Below, one piece after another: positions 8,425-18,003 of a stretch of DNA of 64,000 nt. The notes beneath the pieces are model-generated. The model saw only the letters and a program-made list of their open reading frames with translations. It made no database searches and was not told where the DNA came from. The stretch lies in assembly GCA_963772845.1 (NCBI GenBank), contig CAVYYW010000014.1:868001-932000 (forward strand), given 5' to 3'. Origin of the DNA: CAVYYW01 sp963772845. GTDB taxonomy: Bacteria; Bacillota; Bacilli; Bacillales; Sporolactobacillaceae. A program made the translations under genes and the position numbers. Positions within the stretch are counted from its first letter, which is position 1, and every line of letters starts with the position of its first letter.

Positions 8425-9561
8425 ATGCGTAACTGGTTTCATATTTTTCCAAAAAACACAGGGCTTAGCTCTTATGTTTGGATTATTTTTTGCATTTTGC
8501 CATTCTATTTTATTTTCAGATCATCCTCAATTATAGAAATTTTATTCGGTATTATTATGATCCTTTTATTTTTTGTTGCTTACCGGTTATCCTTTATTTC
8601 GAAAAGCTGGCTCGTGTATATATGGGTCAGTGCTGAAATGGCCATAAGTATTTTTATGACCTTATATTTCGGATACTTTTATTTTTCACTTTTTTTAGCT
8701 CTATTTATCGGGAATATTCAGAATAAAATAGGCTTTTTTTTATTGTACGGTCTTCACCTCTTAACAACGATTGTGGCGATCAATATCGGTTTTTTCACGA
8801 AAACGGAATTATTTTATTCCCAGCTGCCATTTATCATTATAAGTGTCATTGGTGTTATTTTACTTCCATTTAATATGTACAATCGAACGAACCGAGAAAA
8901 GCTTGAAAATCAACTGGAGCATGCTAATCAAAAAATTTCAGAACTCGTCATTATTGAAGAGCGTCAAAGGATTGCACGGGACCTGCATGATACTCTAGGA
9001 CAAAAACTTTCTCTTATAGGGTTAAAAAGTGATCTCGCCGGTAAATTGCTTTACGTAAATCCAGATTCTGCAAGAAATGAAATTTATGACATTCAACAAA
9101 CGGCAAGAACAGCTTTAAAAGAAGTTCGTGAGATGGTCTCTGATATGAGAGGCGCAAAGTTAAAAGATGAAATCGTCCGCATCAGACAAATATTAGATGC
9201 TGCACAAATGGATTTCATTCTTGAAGGAAATCCAAGGCTTGCGAATACACCCTTATTGGTCGAAAATGTGCTGAGCATGTGCTTAAAGGAAGCTGTAAAC
9301 AATGTTGTCAAGCATAGTGAAGCAACGCTTTGTAAAGTTACGATTAAGCCTCAAAGTGATGGGATTTTAATAGAAGTATATGATAATGGCGTTGGAATCT
9401 CTGAGGATATTGATTCATTAAAAGGGCATGGAATTAGCGGTATGAGAGAACGTCTAGAATTTGTAAATGGCACATTGGACATTGAGTTATCCGACGGTAC
9501 CACTGTTGTTATAAGGGTTCCGAATGTTATTCAACATACAAAACAGGAGGGATTGGTTTGA
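8425..9561 (+). CDS. desK: Membrane-thickness/cold sensor histidine kinase DesK
   Basis: This 378-residue protein has about five membrane segments in the first 150 residues, a HisKA_3-type dimerisation domain and an HATPase domain. The phospho-acceptor is His188 in ERQRIARDLHDTLGQK. The N-box region (MCLKEAVNNVVKHS) and the G-box (VYDNGVGI, GHGISGMRERL) are intact. DesK senses thickened, ordered membranes and phosphorylates DesR. GGGAGG precedes the ATG at 8425. The stop overlaps the desR start by 4 bp. Confidence 0.95.
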   Translation: MRNWFHIFPKNTGLSSYVWIIFCILPFYFIFRSSSIIEILFGIIMILLFFVAYRLSFISKSWLVYIWVSAEMAISIFMTLYFGYFYFSLFLALFIGNIQNKIGFFLLYGLHLLTTIVAINIGFFTKTELFYSQLPFIIISVIGVILLPFNMYNRTNREKLENQLEHANQKISELVIIEERQRIARDLHDTLGQKLSLIGLKSDLAGKLLYVNPDSARNEIYDIQQTARTALKEVREMVSDMRGAKLKDEIVRIRQILDAAQMDFILEGNPRLANTPLLVENVLSMCLKEAVNNVVKHSEATLCKVTIKPQSDGILIEVYDNGVGISEDIDSLKGHGISGMRERLEFVNGTLDIELSDGTTVVIRVPNVIQHTKQEGLV

Positions 9562-10157
9562 TTCGCATTGTAATTGCGGAAGATCAACGAATGTTGCTTG
9601 GGGCGCTTGGCTCACTTCTTGATTTAGAAGAAGATATGGAAGTGGTGGGAAAAGCAAGAAATGGGGAGGAAGCCATTACATTAACCGAAAAACTCCAACC
9701 CGACATTTGCATCATGGATATTGAAATGCCGATAAAAAGCGGACTTGATGCAGCGGAAGAATTGAAAAAGCATCCATGTAAAGTGATTATACTAACAACG
9801 TTTGCTCGCGCTGGGTATTTTGAACGTGCACGGGCGGCTGAGGTAAGCGGGTATTTACTAAAAGACAGCCCGAGTGAAGAGCTGGCAAATTCAATCCGCA
9901 TTATAATGGACGGCCGCCGGATTTATGCTCCGGAGTTGATTGATATGACTTACGGCAATGAAAATCCCCTCACAAAACGTGAGGAAGAGGTCATTAAACT
10001 TATCGCCGATGGAAAGAGTACAAAGGAAATTGCTAGCCAGCTCTACATTACCAACGGAACGGTCCGCAATTATATTTCTGTTATTCTTGATAAACTTGAA
10101 GTAAGCAACCGTATTGAAGCCGTATCCTATTTTAAAGAAAAAGGCTGGTTCAAATGA
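9558..10157 (+). CDS. desR: NarL/FixJ-family response regulator DesR
   Basis: This 199-residue regulator has a receiver domain with an acidic pair (AEDQ), phospho-acceptor Asp54 in CIMDIEMP, and the conserved Lys in LLKDSPS. A LuxR-type HTH follows at the C-terminus (LTKREEEVIKLIADG...NGTVRNYISVILDKL). The TTG start at 9558 overlaps desK (TTGA), with AGGAGGG upstream. It activates des when phosphorylated by DesK. The probable target is the palindrome at 7127-7146. Confidence 0.95.
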   Translation: MIRIVIAEDQRMLLGALGSLLDLEEDMEVVGKARNGEEAITLTEKLQPDICIMDIEMPIKSGLDAAEELKKHPCKVIILTTFARAGYFERARAAEVSGYLLKDSPSEELANSIRIIMDGRRIYAPELIDMTYGNENPLTKREEEVIKLIADGKSTKEIASQLYITNGTVRNYISVILDKLEVSNRIEAVSYFKEKGWFK

Positions 10158-10185
10158 TTTTCCGCTATAGCTTTCCTAAAGGATA

Positions 10186-10220
10186 AAAAAGCCGCAAAAT
10201 AGTTTTGCGGCTTTTTTTGC
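10186..10220. terminator. Bidirectional terminator between desR and yurQ
   Basis: The stem GCCGCAAAA (10191-10199) / TTTTGCGGC (10203-10211) has a 3-nt loop. It is flanked by an A-run on the left and a T-run on the right, so it serves desR on + and the converging gene on -. Confidence 0.88.
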
Positions 10221-10222
10221 GT

Positions 10223-10597
10223 TTATTTATAAAATACTTTGTCGACATTGTACTTTGGCTTCAACGTGTTAATAATATACGTTTCATAAATGTCTCGTTC
10301 CATTGAATCTTCAACAATAAATACCGAAACCTTTTGCACTTCATCTCTGTAATTCTTAATAGGGGAAACCGAATCTTCAAAATGCTTTTTGATTCGCTGT
10401 CTTAATTTCCGTGCTTTCCCAACAAATAAAAGTTCATCTTTTTCATTGTAAAAGGTAAAAATACCGCCTTTATCTCTTGTAACCTGGTGGAGATCTATAA
10501 AACCGTTAATTGGCTTAATCTCCGGTTCATCACCCTCGAAAATCTGCTCACGACGGCTAATGGTTATATCTGCTTTTGGGACCTCAATACGAATCAT
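10223..10597 (-). CDS. yurQ: UvrC-like GIY-YIG nuclease domain protein (YurQ-type)
   Basis: This 124-residue protein is dominated by a GIY-YIG domain at residues ~40-115: IFTFYNEKDELLFVGKARKLRQRIKKHF, followed by the acidic residue region RDEVQKVS and the ETYIINTLKPKYN end that is typical of UvrC N-termini. It resembles the stand-alone UvrC/Cho-like protein YurQ of B. subtilis, annotated as a nucleotide excision repair endonuclease. Its true role is not established. It is monocistronic on the strand opposite to its neighbours. Confidence 0.8.
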   Translation of the reverse strand: MIRIEVPKADITISRREQIFEGDEPEIKPINGFIDLHQVTRDKGGIFTFYNEKDELLFVGKARKLRQRIKKHFEDSVSPIKNYRDEVQKVSVFIVEDSMERDIYETYIINTLKPKYNVDKVFYK

Positions 10598-10744
10598 TCT
10601 TCAGCACATCCTTTATTATCTTAAAGGTAAATGCTATCACAGAATGAACAGATAATCCATTGGAGACTGGAGGAAACACCATGTAGCCATAAAAGTCGAT
10701 AAAATGTTAGACCTGTTGGATAAAATGTTAATTTTCACTAAAGT

Positions 10745-10774
10745 TTGAATATTTGATATAAACTATTGTATACT
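10745..10774 (+). promoter_or_regulatory. SigA-type promoter of the acyl-CoA catabolic operon
   Basis: The -35 TTGAAT (10745-10750) and -10 TATACT (10769-10774) have an 18-bp spacer. Transcription would start near 10781, immediately upstream of the palindrome at 10785-10803. Confidence 0.65.
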
Positions 10775-10784
10775 ACTAAGTGAA

Positions 10785-10803
10785 CATACCAACCGGTTAG
10801 TTA
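10785..10803. promoter_or_regulatory. Palindromic operator candidate for the operon's TetR regulator
   Basis: The dyad CATACCAACCGGTTAGTTA is centred on AACCGGTT, with half-sites ATACCAACC and, on the other strand, TAACTAACC. It lies just after the predicted transcription start, where a bound repressor would block initiation. A TetR-family gene lies in the same cluster (14507). CCAACCGGTTGG-like sites are common for TetR repressors of acyl-CoA genes. The pairing of regulator and site is inference. Confidence 0.5.
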
Positions 10804-10824
10804 AATTATAAAGGAGTTGCCGCC

Positions 10825-12036
10825 GTGGACTTTTCTTATTCTGAAAAGGTCATTTATCTTCAGAAAAAAGTAACCGCTTTCATGAATGATTATGTTTATC
10901 CAAATGAAAAAACATATGAAGATCAGTTAAACAATCAGGAAAGCCGTTGGGGAGAAGTTCCACCTGTTATGGAAGACCTGAAAAAAAAGGCAAAGGCACA
11001 AGGACTTTGGAACCTCTTTCTCCCGGAAAGTGAATACGGTGCAGGATTATCGAATCAGGAGTATGCGCCGCTTTGTGAACTTATGGGCCGTTCACTGATT
11101 GGTCCTGAGGTTTTCAATTGTAATGCTCCAGATACAGGGAACATGGAAGTGCTTGTTCGCTACGGTACGAAGAGCCAAAAGAAAAAATGGCTTAAACCGC
11201 TGTTAAACGGTGAGATTCGCTCCTGCTTTTCGATGACAGAACCTGACGTCGCCTCATCGGACGCCACTAATATTGAGACCAGTATTCTCAAGGACGGTGA
11301 CGATTATATTATTAATGGCCGTAAATGGTGGTCTTCCGGAGCAGGTGATCCCCGCTGCAAAATTGCCATTGTTATGGGCAAAAGCGACATGACTGCACCA
11401 AGGCATGAACAGCAATCTATGATTCTTGTTCCACTGGATACGGAAGGCGTAAAAATTGAGCGGCTTCTGCCTGTTTTCGGTTATGATCATGCTCCGCATG
11501 GCCACGGGGAAATTACATATACAAATGTCCGAGTTCCTACAACTAATATGATTTGGGGTGAAGGGAAAGGATTCGCCATTGCACAAGGCAGGCTAGGTCC
11601 AGGACGTATTCATCATTGTATGCGGCTGATTGGTGCTGCTGAACGGGCAATAGAAGAAATGTGCCGCCGTGTTCAAACTCGAACAGCTTTTGGCAAATCA
11701 TTAGCGAGCCAAGGTGTCATTAAAGAATGGATCGCTTATTCCCGCATTGAAATTGAACAAGCACGCCTCTTAACACTGAAAGCTGCTCACATGATGGATA
11801 CCGTTGGTAATAAAGAAGCAAAAGCAGAAATTGCCATGATCAAAGCCGTGGCCCCTAGAATGGCTCTTAATGTTATTGATCGTGCCATTCAAGCATTTGG
11901 AGGGGCAGGGGTCAGCGATGATACGTTTCTTGCGGGGCAATGGGCAAATGCACGTACATTAAGGCTTGCAGATGGACCTGATGAGGTTCATCTAGCGCAA
12001 ATCGCCAAACTCGAACTGAAAAAATATCTCTTATAA
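10825..12036 (+). CDS. Acyl-CoA dehydrogenase, ACAD10/11-type
   Basis: This 403-residue flavoprotein has the usual three acyl-CoA dehydrogenase domains. The FAD/substrate loop CFSMTEPDVASSDA is near residue 137, the arginine motif RTAFGKSLASQG near 291, and the C-terminal catalytic segment is RLADGPDEVH rather than the YEGT-type of FadE. This RxADGPDEVH ending is characteristic of the ACAD10/11 group. The start is GTG 10825 behind AAAGGAG. In mammals that group is fused to an aminoglycoside-phosphotransferase-like domain, and here such a kinase-like gene is present at 15091. It leads the operon. Confidence 0.9.
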   Translation: MDFSYSEKVIYLQKKVTAFMNDYVYPNEKTYEDQLNNQESRWGEVPPVMEDLKKKAKAQGLWNLFLPESEYGAGLSNQEYAPLCELMGRSLIGPEVFNCNAPDTGNMEVLVRYGTKSQKKKWLKPLLNGEIRSCFSMTEPDVASSDATNIETSILKDGDDYIINGRKWWSSGAGDPRCKIAIVMGKSDMTAPRHEQQSMILVPLDTEGVKIERLLPVFGYDHAPHGHGEITYTNVRVPTTNMIWGEGKGFAIAQGRLGPGRIHHCMRLIGAAERAIEEMCRRVQTRTAFGKSLASQGVIKEWIAYSRIEIEQARLLTLKAAHMMDTVGNKEAKAEIAMIKAVAPRMALNVIDRAIQAFGGAGVSDDTFLAGQWANARTLRLADGPDEVHLAQIAKLELKKYLL

Positions 12037-12069
12037 TCTATTCATATCAGTATAAAGGAGCGGGTCAGT

Positions 12070-12843
12070 TTGCATGTTAAAAAATTATTTGATTTAACAG
12101 GTAAGACAGCCTTGGTCACGGGAGGGGGCCGAGGACTTGGTGCTCAGATTGCAGAAGCTCTTGCCGAGGCTGGTGCAAATGTTGTTGTTTGCTCAAGAAA
12201 ACGTGAAGTTTGTCAGGACATTAGTAATCTATTAAAGGAAAAAGGGGTAAAATCACTTGCCTTTAAGTGTGATATTACCAATCCTGATGATGTTAAAACC
12301 GTTGTGGAAGAAACGGTTAAGCAGCTCGGGTCTATTGATATTTTGGTGAATAACAGCGGAGCCACTTGGGGTGCTCCAGTTGCCGATATGCCGCTTGAAG
12401 CCTGGAAAAAGGTTATTGATGTGAATGTCACTGGAACGTTCCTTATGAGCCAAGAAGCTGGAAAAGTCATGATTAAACAAAACAGCGGAAAAATCATTAA
12501 CATCGCTTCTGTTGCAGGGCTTGGCGGCACTGATCCAAGGTTTATGGATACGATAGGCTATAACACGTCGAAAGGTGCTATCATAACGTTTACAAAAGAT
12601 CTAGCCGTCAAATGGGGGCAGTATAATGTCAATGTCAATGCGATCGCACCAGGGTTTTTCCCGACAAAAATGTCAAAAGCAACAATCGAAAAAGGGGGGG
12701 ACAAAATTTTAGAGCATACTCCGCTTAACAGGCTCGGGTCTGAAGAGGATCTTAAAGGGGTTGCTTTATTTTTGGCATCCAAGGCTTCAGATTACATGAC
12801 AGGTGAAACGCTGGTTGTGGATGGCGGGGGGCATGCTCTTTAA
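12070..12843 (+). CDS. SDR family oxidoreductase
   Basis: This 257-residue short-chain dehydrogenase has the cofactor motif TGGGRGLG near residue 17, NNSG near 96, a catalytic serine in IASVAG, the Tyr-x-x-x-Lys in YNTSKG, and the C-terminal VDGGGHAL. The TTG start at 12070 follows AAAGGAG. It probably oxidises or reduces a hydroxyacyl-CoA intermediate in the pathway encoded here. The substrate cannot be told from the sequence. Confidence 0.88.
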   Translation: MHVKKLFDLTGKTALVTGGGRGLGAQIAEALAEAGANVVVCSRKREVCQDISNLLKEKGVKSLAFKCDITNPDDVKTVVEETVKQLGSIDILVNNSGATWGAPVADMPLEAWKKVIDVNVTGTFLMSQEAGKVMIKQNSGKIINIASVAGLGGTDPRFMDTIGYNTSKGAIITFTKDLAVKWGQYNVNVNAIAPGFFPTKMSKATIEKGGDKILEHTPLNRLGSEEDLKGVALFLASKASDYMTGETLVVDGGGHAL

Positions 12844-12895
12844 TAATTGATTTATTTCCCAGTTCAAGAGCAAACTAAAAAATGGAGGCGTTCTC

Positions 12896-14510
12896 ATGAG
12901 TGAGAAAAAGGTTTGGCATCAGCATTATCCGGATACTGCCGCTGCGGAAATTGACATTCCTGACATCACGCTCTTAGACATTTTACAAGAAACGGCACAG
13001 ACATTTCCTGACAAGCATGCGCTTAAATTCTACGGGAAAACTGTGACATATCAAAGAACTTACAGGTTTGGTAAAAGCATTTGCATCTGCTTTACAGAAG
13101 AGTGGGGTAGAGAAAGGAGACCGGGTGGCAATTATGCTTCCCAACTGCCCACAATATGTAATCGCTTATTACGGTATTCTGACAGCAGGTGCTATTGTCA
13201 CCCAGCTGAACCCCATGCTTATTGAAAGGGAACTTGAATATATTCTGAATGATTCCGGCGCTGAAACGATTGTCGTCTATGAAGATCTGGTTGAACGTGT
13301 TAAATCAGTGAGAGACCGGACACATTTGGATAACGTGATCACGGTGCGTTTTCAGGAGACTGAGCAGAAGGGACAAACAGAGCACACCTTTGAACACTTT
13401 CTAAAGTCAGCCAGTGGCAAGGTTAATTCTGTCAGTCTCGACCCAAAAGAAGATCTTGCGATTTTGCAGTACACGGGAGGAACGACTGGCAGAGCAAAAG
13501 GAGCGATGCTGACTCACCGGAACGTCACAGCGAATGTGCTGCAATCCTATGAGTTTTTCAAACAGGAATTAAGACCTGGTGAAGATAAGTGCTTGACGGT
13601 TATTCCTTTGTTTCATGTGTTCGGCATGACTTCCGCTATGAATCTATCAATCCTTACCGGTTCAACGAGCATCATGCTGCCCAGGTTCAACTTAGAAGAG
13701 GTTTTGGAAACGATCAAAAAAGAACAGCCAACGACTTTTCCTGGTGTGCCCACGATGTATGTGGCATTGGCTAATCACCCGAATGCTGAAGCGTATGGCA
13801 TAAACAGCATCCGGCTCTGCAATAGCGGCAGTGCTCCAATGCCGGTAGAAGTATTAAAGCGATTTGAATTAAAAACAGGGGCGAAAATTCTTGAAGGCTA
13901 TGGGCTGTCTGAAGCATCGCCTGTTACGCATTGCAATCCCGTGTTCGCGGAAAGAAAAACGGGAAGCATTGGGATTGGCATCCCTTCAACACAGTATAAA
14001 ATTGTTGATTTGGCAACAGGAGAAGATGAGGTGCCGGCGGGCGAGCTTGGTGAACTTGTCGTTAAAGGACCCCAGGTTATGTCCGGGTATTGGCACATGC
14101 CTGAAGAGACAGCCCATGCGCTAAGAAATGGCTGGTTGTATACAGGAGATATCGCAAGAATGGATGAAGAGGGGTACGTCTATATTGTAGACCGGAAAAA
14201 AGACTTAATCATCGCAAGCGGTTTTAATATTTACCCTCGTGATGTAGAAGAAGTGCTATATGAGCATCCCGCTGTTCAGGAAGCTGTTGTTATTGGCGTT
14301 CCTGACCCTTATCGCGGCGAGACGGTGAAAGCGGTGATTGTCAAAAAGGCCGGGATGACGATGACTGAAGAGGACATTATCGATTTTTGCAAAGACAACA
14401 TGGCCGCCTACCGGGTGCCTAAGATCGTGGTGTTCAGAGATGAACTCCCAAAAACAAATGTCGGAAAAATCCTCAGACGGGCATTACGGGAAGAAGAAAA
14501 ACAAAAATGA
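12896..14510 (+). pseudogene. Acyl-CoA ligase (long-chain-fatty-acid-CoA ligase type), frameshifted near 13050
   Basis: This is an AMP-forming acyl-CoA synthetase split between two frames. The N-terminus (MSEKKVWHQHYP...FYGKTVTY) is read from 12896, and the rest (ELTGLVKAFASALQKSGVEKGDRVAIML...) continues in another frame to 14510. Removing one base in TATCAAAGAA (about 13049-13058) restores ...GKTVTYKELTGLVKAF. Downstream motifs are intact: the P-loop-like YTGGTTGRAKGAML, GYGLSEASP, YTGDIARMDEEGY, and the C-terminal catalytic Lys in TNVGKILRR. The enzyme would activate the pathway's carboxylic acid. The split may be an assembly indel or a real inactivation. The stop overlaps the TetR gene (ATGA). 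Confidence 0.85.
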
Positions 14511-15073
14511 AAACTCAACTAACCGAACAGAGTATTTTGCTTTTCGAAAAAAAGGGTTTCAGTCAAACGTCCATACAAGATATCGTTGCATCTCTTGGTG
14601 TGACAAAAGGAACCTTCTATTATTATTTTTCAAGTAAAGAAGAATTACTAATGGAGATTCACTCACGCTATATTGACGATCTGCTCATGCGCCAAAATGA
14701 AATTTTGAATGCCCCAAACTGTTCGTGTAAAGAAAAACTGAGAAAAATTGTTTCCATGCTCATTTCTGATATCAAGCTGCAAGGGGCAAGCGCCAATGTT
14801 TTCTTTCGCGAAATGCGGCATTTAAGTGATGAAAACGCCTCAGGACTCAGAGAAAAACGGGAACAATTCCGGCTTAATATAGAGGAGCTCCTCTTAAAAG
14901 GAGTCAGAACGGGTGAATTTAAATCAACACTTAATGCTGATATGACAGCATTCGGTATTCTCGGGATGACAAATTGGAGTTATCAGTGGTTCCACCCGAT
15001 GGGGAAAGTGACGGATCAAGAACTCACCATGATCTACATGGATATGATTCTGCATGGAATTGCCTCTGACTGA
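14507..15073 (+). CDS. TetR/AcrR family transcriptional regulator
   Basis: This 188-residue protein has an N-terminal TetR helix-turn-helix (FSQTSIQDIVASLGVTKGTFYYYFSSKEELL, residues ~18-48) and a helical ligand domain. It starts 4 bp inside the ligase gene, so it is translationally coupled to the enzymes it most likely controls. Acyl-CoA esters are the usual inducers of such regulators in fatty-acid clusters. The palindrome at 10785-10803 is the likely operator. Confidence 0.92.
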   Translation: MKTQLTEQSILLFEKKGFSQTSIQDIVASLGVTKGTFYYYFSSKEELLMEIHSRYIDDLLMRQNEILNAPNCSCKEKLRKIVSMLISDIKLQGASANVFFREMRHLSDENASGLREKREQFRLNIEELLLKGVRTGEFKSTLNADMTAFGILGMTNWSYQWFHPMGKVTDQELTMIYMDMILHGIASD

Positions 15074-15090
15074 ATGAAAGGAGACATGAT

Positions 15091-16161
15091 ATGCCCGATA
15101 GATTAAGAGATACTATTCCTGTTCGATCAGGAGAAGAATTAGAAAACAGCGTTTTAGAAGCTTATTTGCGCAAGAACCTAGCTGAATTGCCTGAAGGCGC
15201 ATTAAGCATTGCGCAATTCGGCGCTGGAGCTTCCAATTTAACATATGCCCTTTCTATTGGAAACTGGGAAGCGGTTCTAAGGCGACCGCCGCTCGGACCG
15301 GTTGCACCCAAGGCCCATGATATGGAACGAGAATACAAAATTCTGTCCGAATTGCATCCTGTCTTTCCTATCGCACCAAAACCTTTCCTGTTTTCTGATG
15401 ACACATCCATTGTCGGAAGTCCTTTCTTTCTCATGGAACGGAAGCATGGTATCGTTCTGGATACTGGGTTTCCGGAGAAAGTGACGGTTAACGAAAAATT
15501 ATGCCGCAACCTTTCAGAATTAATGGTGGATGCGCTAGTGGCTTTGCATGATATTGACTACAAAGAGACAGGTCTATCTGAAATGGTGAAGCCCGACGGT
15601 TTCATGGAGCGTCAGGTACACGGCTGGATCGGCCGGTATGAGCGGTCAAAGACGGACGACATTCCTGGTATTGATGAGTTAATGCAATGGATGAGTAAGC
15701 ATTTACCGGAATCACAATCCCCTACTGTGATTCATTATGATTTCAAATTTAATAATGCGATGTTTTCTGAAGACGTCACAGAAATGGTAGGTCTGTTTGA
15801 CTGGGAAATGACAACCGTTGGAGATCCACTTGCTGATGTTGGCGCTGCGATGAGCTATTGGATCCAAGCTGATGACCCAGAGCTTTTGCAAAAAGGTTTA
15901 GGAGCGCCACCGATCACCGTACAAGAAGGCTTTTTGACACGAAAAGCGTTTATTGAGCGGTACGCATCAAAAAGCGGTCGTGATGTCTCACAAATCAACT
16001 TTTATATCACGTTTGCCTATTTTAAACTAGCCGTTATCTGTCAGCAGATTTATTATCGCTGGAAAAAGGGCCAGACCTCGGATCCTCGCTTTAGACAGTT
16101 TAATCAATCCGTCAAAAGCCTGATCAATTATGCCTTAGTGTGCTCAACGAACAGTGTCTGA
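15091..16161 (+). CDS. Phosphotransferase family protein (APH-like, ACAD10/11- or LvaA-like)
   Basis: This 356-residue protein-kinase-like fold has the APH catalytic loop VIHYDFKFNNAMF (around residue 213) and the metal-binding LFDWEMTTVGDPLADVG. The N-terminal lobe has GASNLTYALSI and the RRPPLGPVAPKAHDM element typical of the acyl-CoA-dehydrogenase-associated subgroup. That subgroup is fused to the dehydrogenase in mammalian ACAD10/11 and stands alone as LvaA in Pseudomonas levulinate catabolism, where the 4-hydroxyl of a 4-hydroxyacyl-CoA is phosphorylated before elimination. A similar reaction here is inference from family and neighbourhood. AAAGGAGA precedes the ATG. Confidence 0.88.
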   Translation: MPDRLRDTIPVRSGEELENSVLEAYLRKNLAELPEGALSIAQFGAGASNLTYALSIGNWEAVLRRPPLGPVAPKAHDMEREYKILSELHPVFPIAPKPFLFSDDTSIVGSPFFLMERKHGIVLDTGFPEKVTVNEKLCRNLSELMVDALVALHDIDYKETGLSEMVKPDGFMERQVHGWIGRYERSKTDDIPGIDELMQWMSKHLPESQSPTVIHYDFKFNNAMFSEDVTEMVGLFDWEMTTVGDPLADVGAAMSYWIQADDPELLQKGLGAPPITVQEGFLTRKAFIERYASKSGRDVSQINFYITFAYFKLAVICQQIYYRWKKGQTSDPRFRQFNQSVKSLINYALVCSTNSV

Positions 16162-16213
16162 AAAAATGCTCAAGGTCTTATGAAAAATCAGTCTGTGCAG
16201 GGAGAGGGATATA

Positions 16214-17988
16214 ATGGACGAGATAAAATTGAAACAAACCGGTGCTGCTTTTCTGTATTCTCCAATCAGTGAAAACGACCTCTTTACTCCGGAAGATCTC
16301 ACAGAGGAACATCGTATGATTTTAGCAACAGCAAAGCAGTTTGCTGAGAAGGATGTGAAGCCGAATAACGAAGCATATCGAAGCACAGGATTTCGACCGT
16401 GTGGTAACGTTATTGCACCGGGCCGGTGACCTTGGTCTCTTGGCTCACAGTATCCCCGAAAGCTATGGGGGTCTTGGCCTGGATAAGATCAGTAAAGGCC
16501 TGGTCGGTGAGGCACTTGGGGGAACGGGCAGTTACGGAGTGGCTCATTCTAACCATACGTGTATCGCTACGCTTCCGATCACATACTTTGGCACACCTGA
16601 ACAAAAGAAAACGTATTTGCCGAAGCTCGCTTCTGGTGACTATATTGGGGCTTATTGCCTGACAGAGCCAGGGGCAGGTTCCGATGCACTCGCCGCCAAA
16701 ACGACAGCAACACTAAATGCCGACAAGACCCATTATGTGTTAAATGGGAGCAAACTCTACATTACAAACGCCGCCTTTTCGGATACGTTTATTGTGTATG
16801 CTCAGGTTGATGGCACAAAATTTTCAGCCTTTATTGTAGAAAAGACGTTTCCTGGTCTGTTCCTTGGGTCTGAAGAAAACAAAATGGGGATTAAAGGATC
16901 ATCAACGAGACCGGTTATTTTTGAGGATTGCATGGTGCCTGTTGAGAACCTGCTTGGTGAAGTCGGAAAAGGGCATATTATCGCCCTCAATGTGCTTAAC
17001 CTTGGCCGATTCAATCTTGGCTCAGCCTGTATGGGCGCGGCAAAACACGGTATGAAGCTGACCCTCAACTATACAAATGAGCGCAGACAATTTGGCAAAT
17101 CGATTGCTGAGTTTGGTATAACAAAAGAAAAGATTGCCGACATGGCAGTAAGAATATATGCCGCAGAATCTTTACAGTATCGAACCGCCGGGTTACTCGA
17201 AGACGCACTTGGCGATCTCTATGAATCAACGGATCAACGCTTAATCGCTAATAGAATGGCTGAATACGCAACCGAATGTGCCATCTGCAAAGTCTACGGA
17301 TCCGAAACACTTGATCACATCACTGATGAGTCACTTCAGCTGCATGGAGGAGCGGGATTTATAAAAGAATATAAGATTGAGCAAATGTATCGTGATTCCA
17401 GAATTAATCGGATTTTTGAAGGAACAAATGAAATAAACCGTCTGTTAATCCCTACGCATTTATTTCGAAAAGCAATGAAAGGCCATATCCCGTTGGAAGC
17501 GATGATTCAGAAAGCGGTCACCGACCTGAAAGGGGCAAAAACAGTTCAGTCTGGCCCACTCGGACGTGAAATTGACGCTGTAGCAGCTCTTCGCCACGTC
17601 TTTTTAATCTGTGCCGGCCTGACCCATGAATCCTCAGGAGAAAATCTTTTTGATGAACAGGAGTTATTCTTAAAGCTCGCTGATTTAGCTATTAGTCTTT
17701 ATGCAGCGGAGTCTGTTGTTAGACGCTCTTCGAAAGCCATTGCGAAAAATGGTACTTGAAAAAGAATCTCTCAAAATGCTCTTAGCAAAATCATTTATCG
17801 ATGACGTAATTATTGCGGCAGAGACTGATGCTCGCAAACTTGTGCTCGGTTTAACTCCGAGTGAAAAAACAGAAGATGCCCTGACTCTTTTGCCATTAGC
17901 CCTATCCCGTTTCCAATCTGGCGGAACGGTTCAAAGAAAAAGAAAAATTGCTGATGCCTTAAATAAGGCCGGCCACTACATAGTTTAA
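16214..17988 (+). pseudogene. FadE-like acyl-CoA dehydrogenase (about 590 aa) with two frameshifts
   Basis: Three overlapping frames together give a full FadE/VLCAD-type protein: 16214-~16375 (MDEIKLKQTGAAFLYS...), ~16375-17757 (QDFDRVVTLLHRAGDLGLLAHSIPES...), and ~17757-17988 (EKESLKMLLAKSF...). The first break is near GAAGCATATCG (16369-16380). The second is near ACTTGAA (17754-17760), where dropping one T restores the frame. The core is intact: YCLTEPGAGSDA, NERRQFGKSIAEFG, LHGGAGF, and the catalytic glutamate in RIFEGTNEINR. It would carry out alpha,beta-oxidation of an acyl-CoA in the operon. It may be a pseudogene or an assembly artefact. Confidence 0.85.
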
Positions 17989-18003
17989 GGGGGAACAGAT
18001 TTT

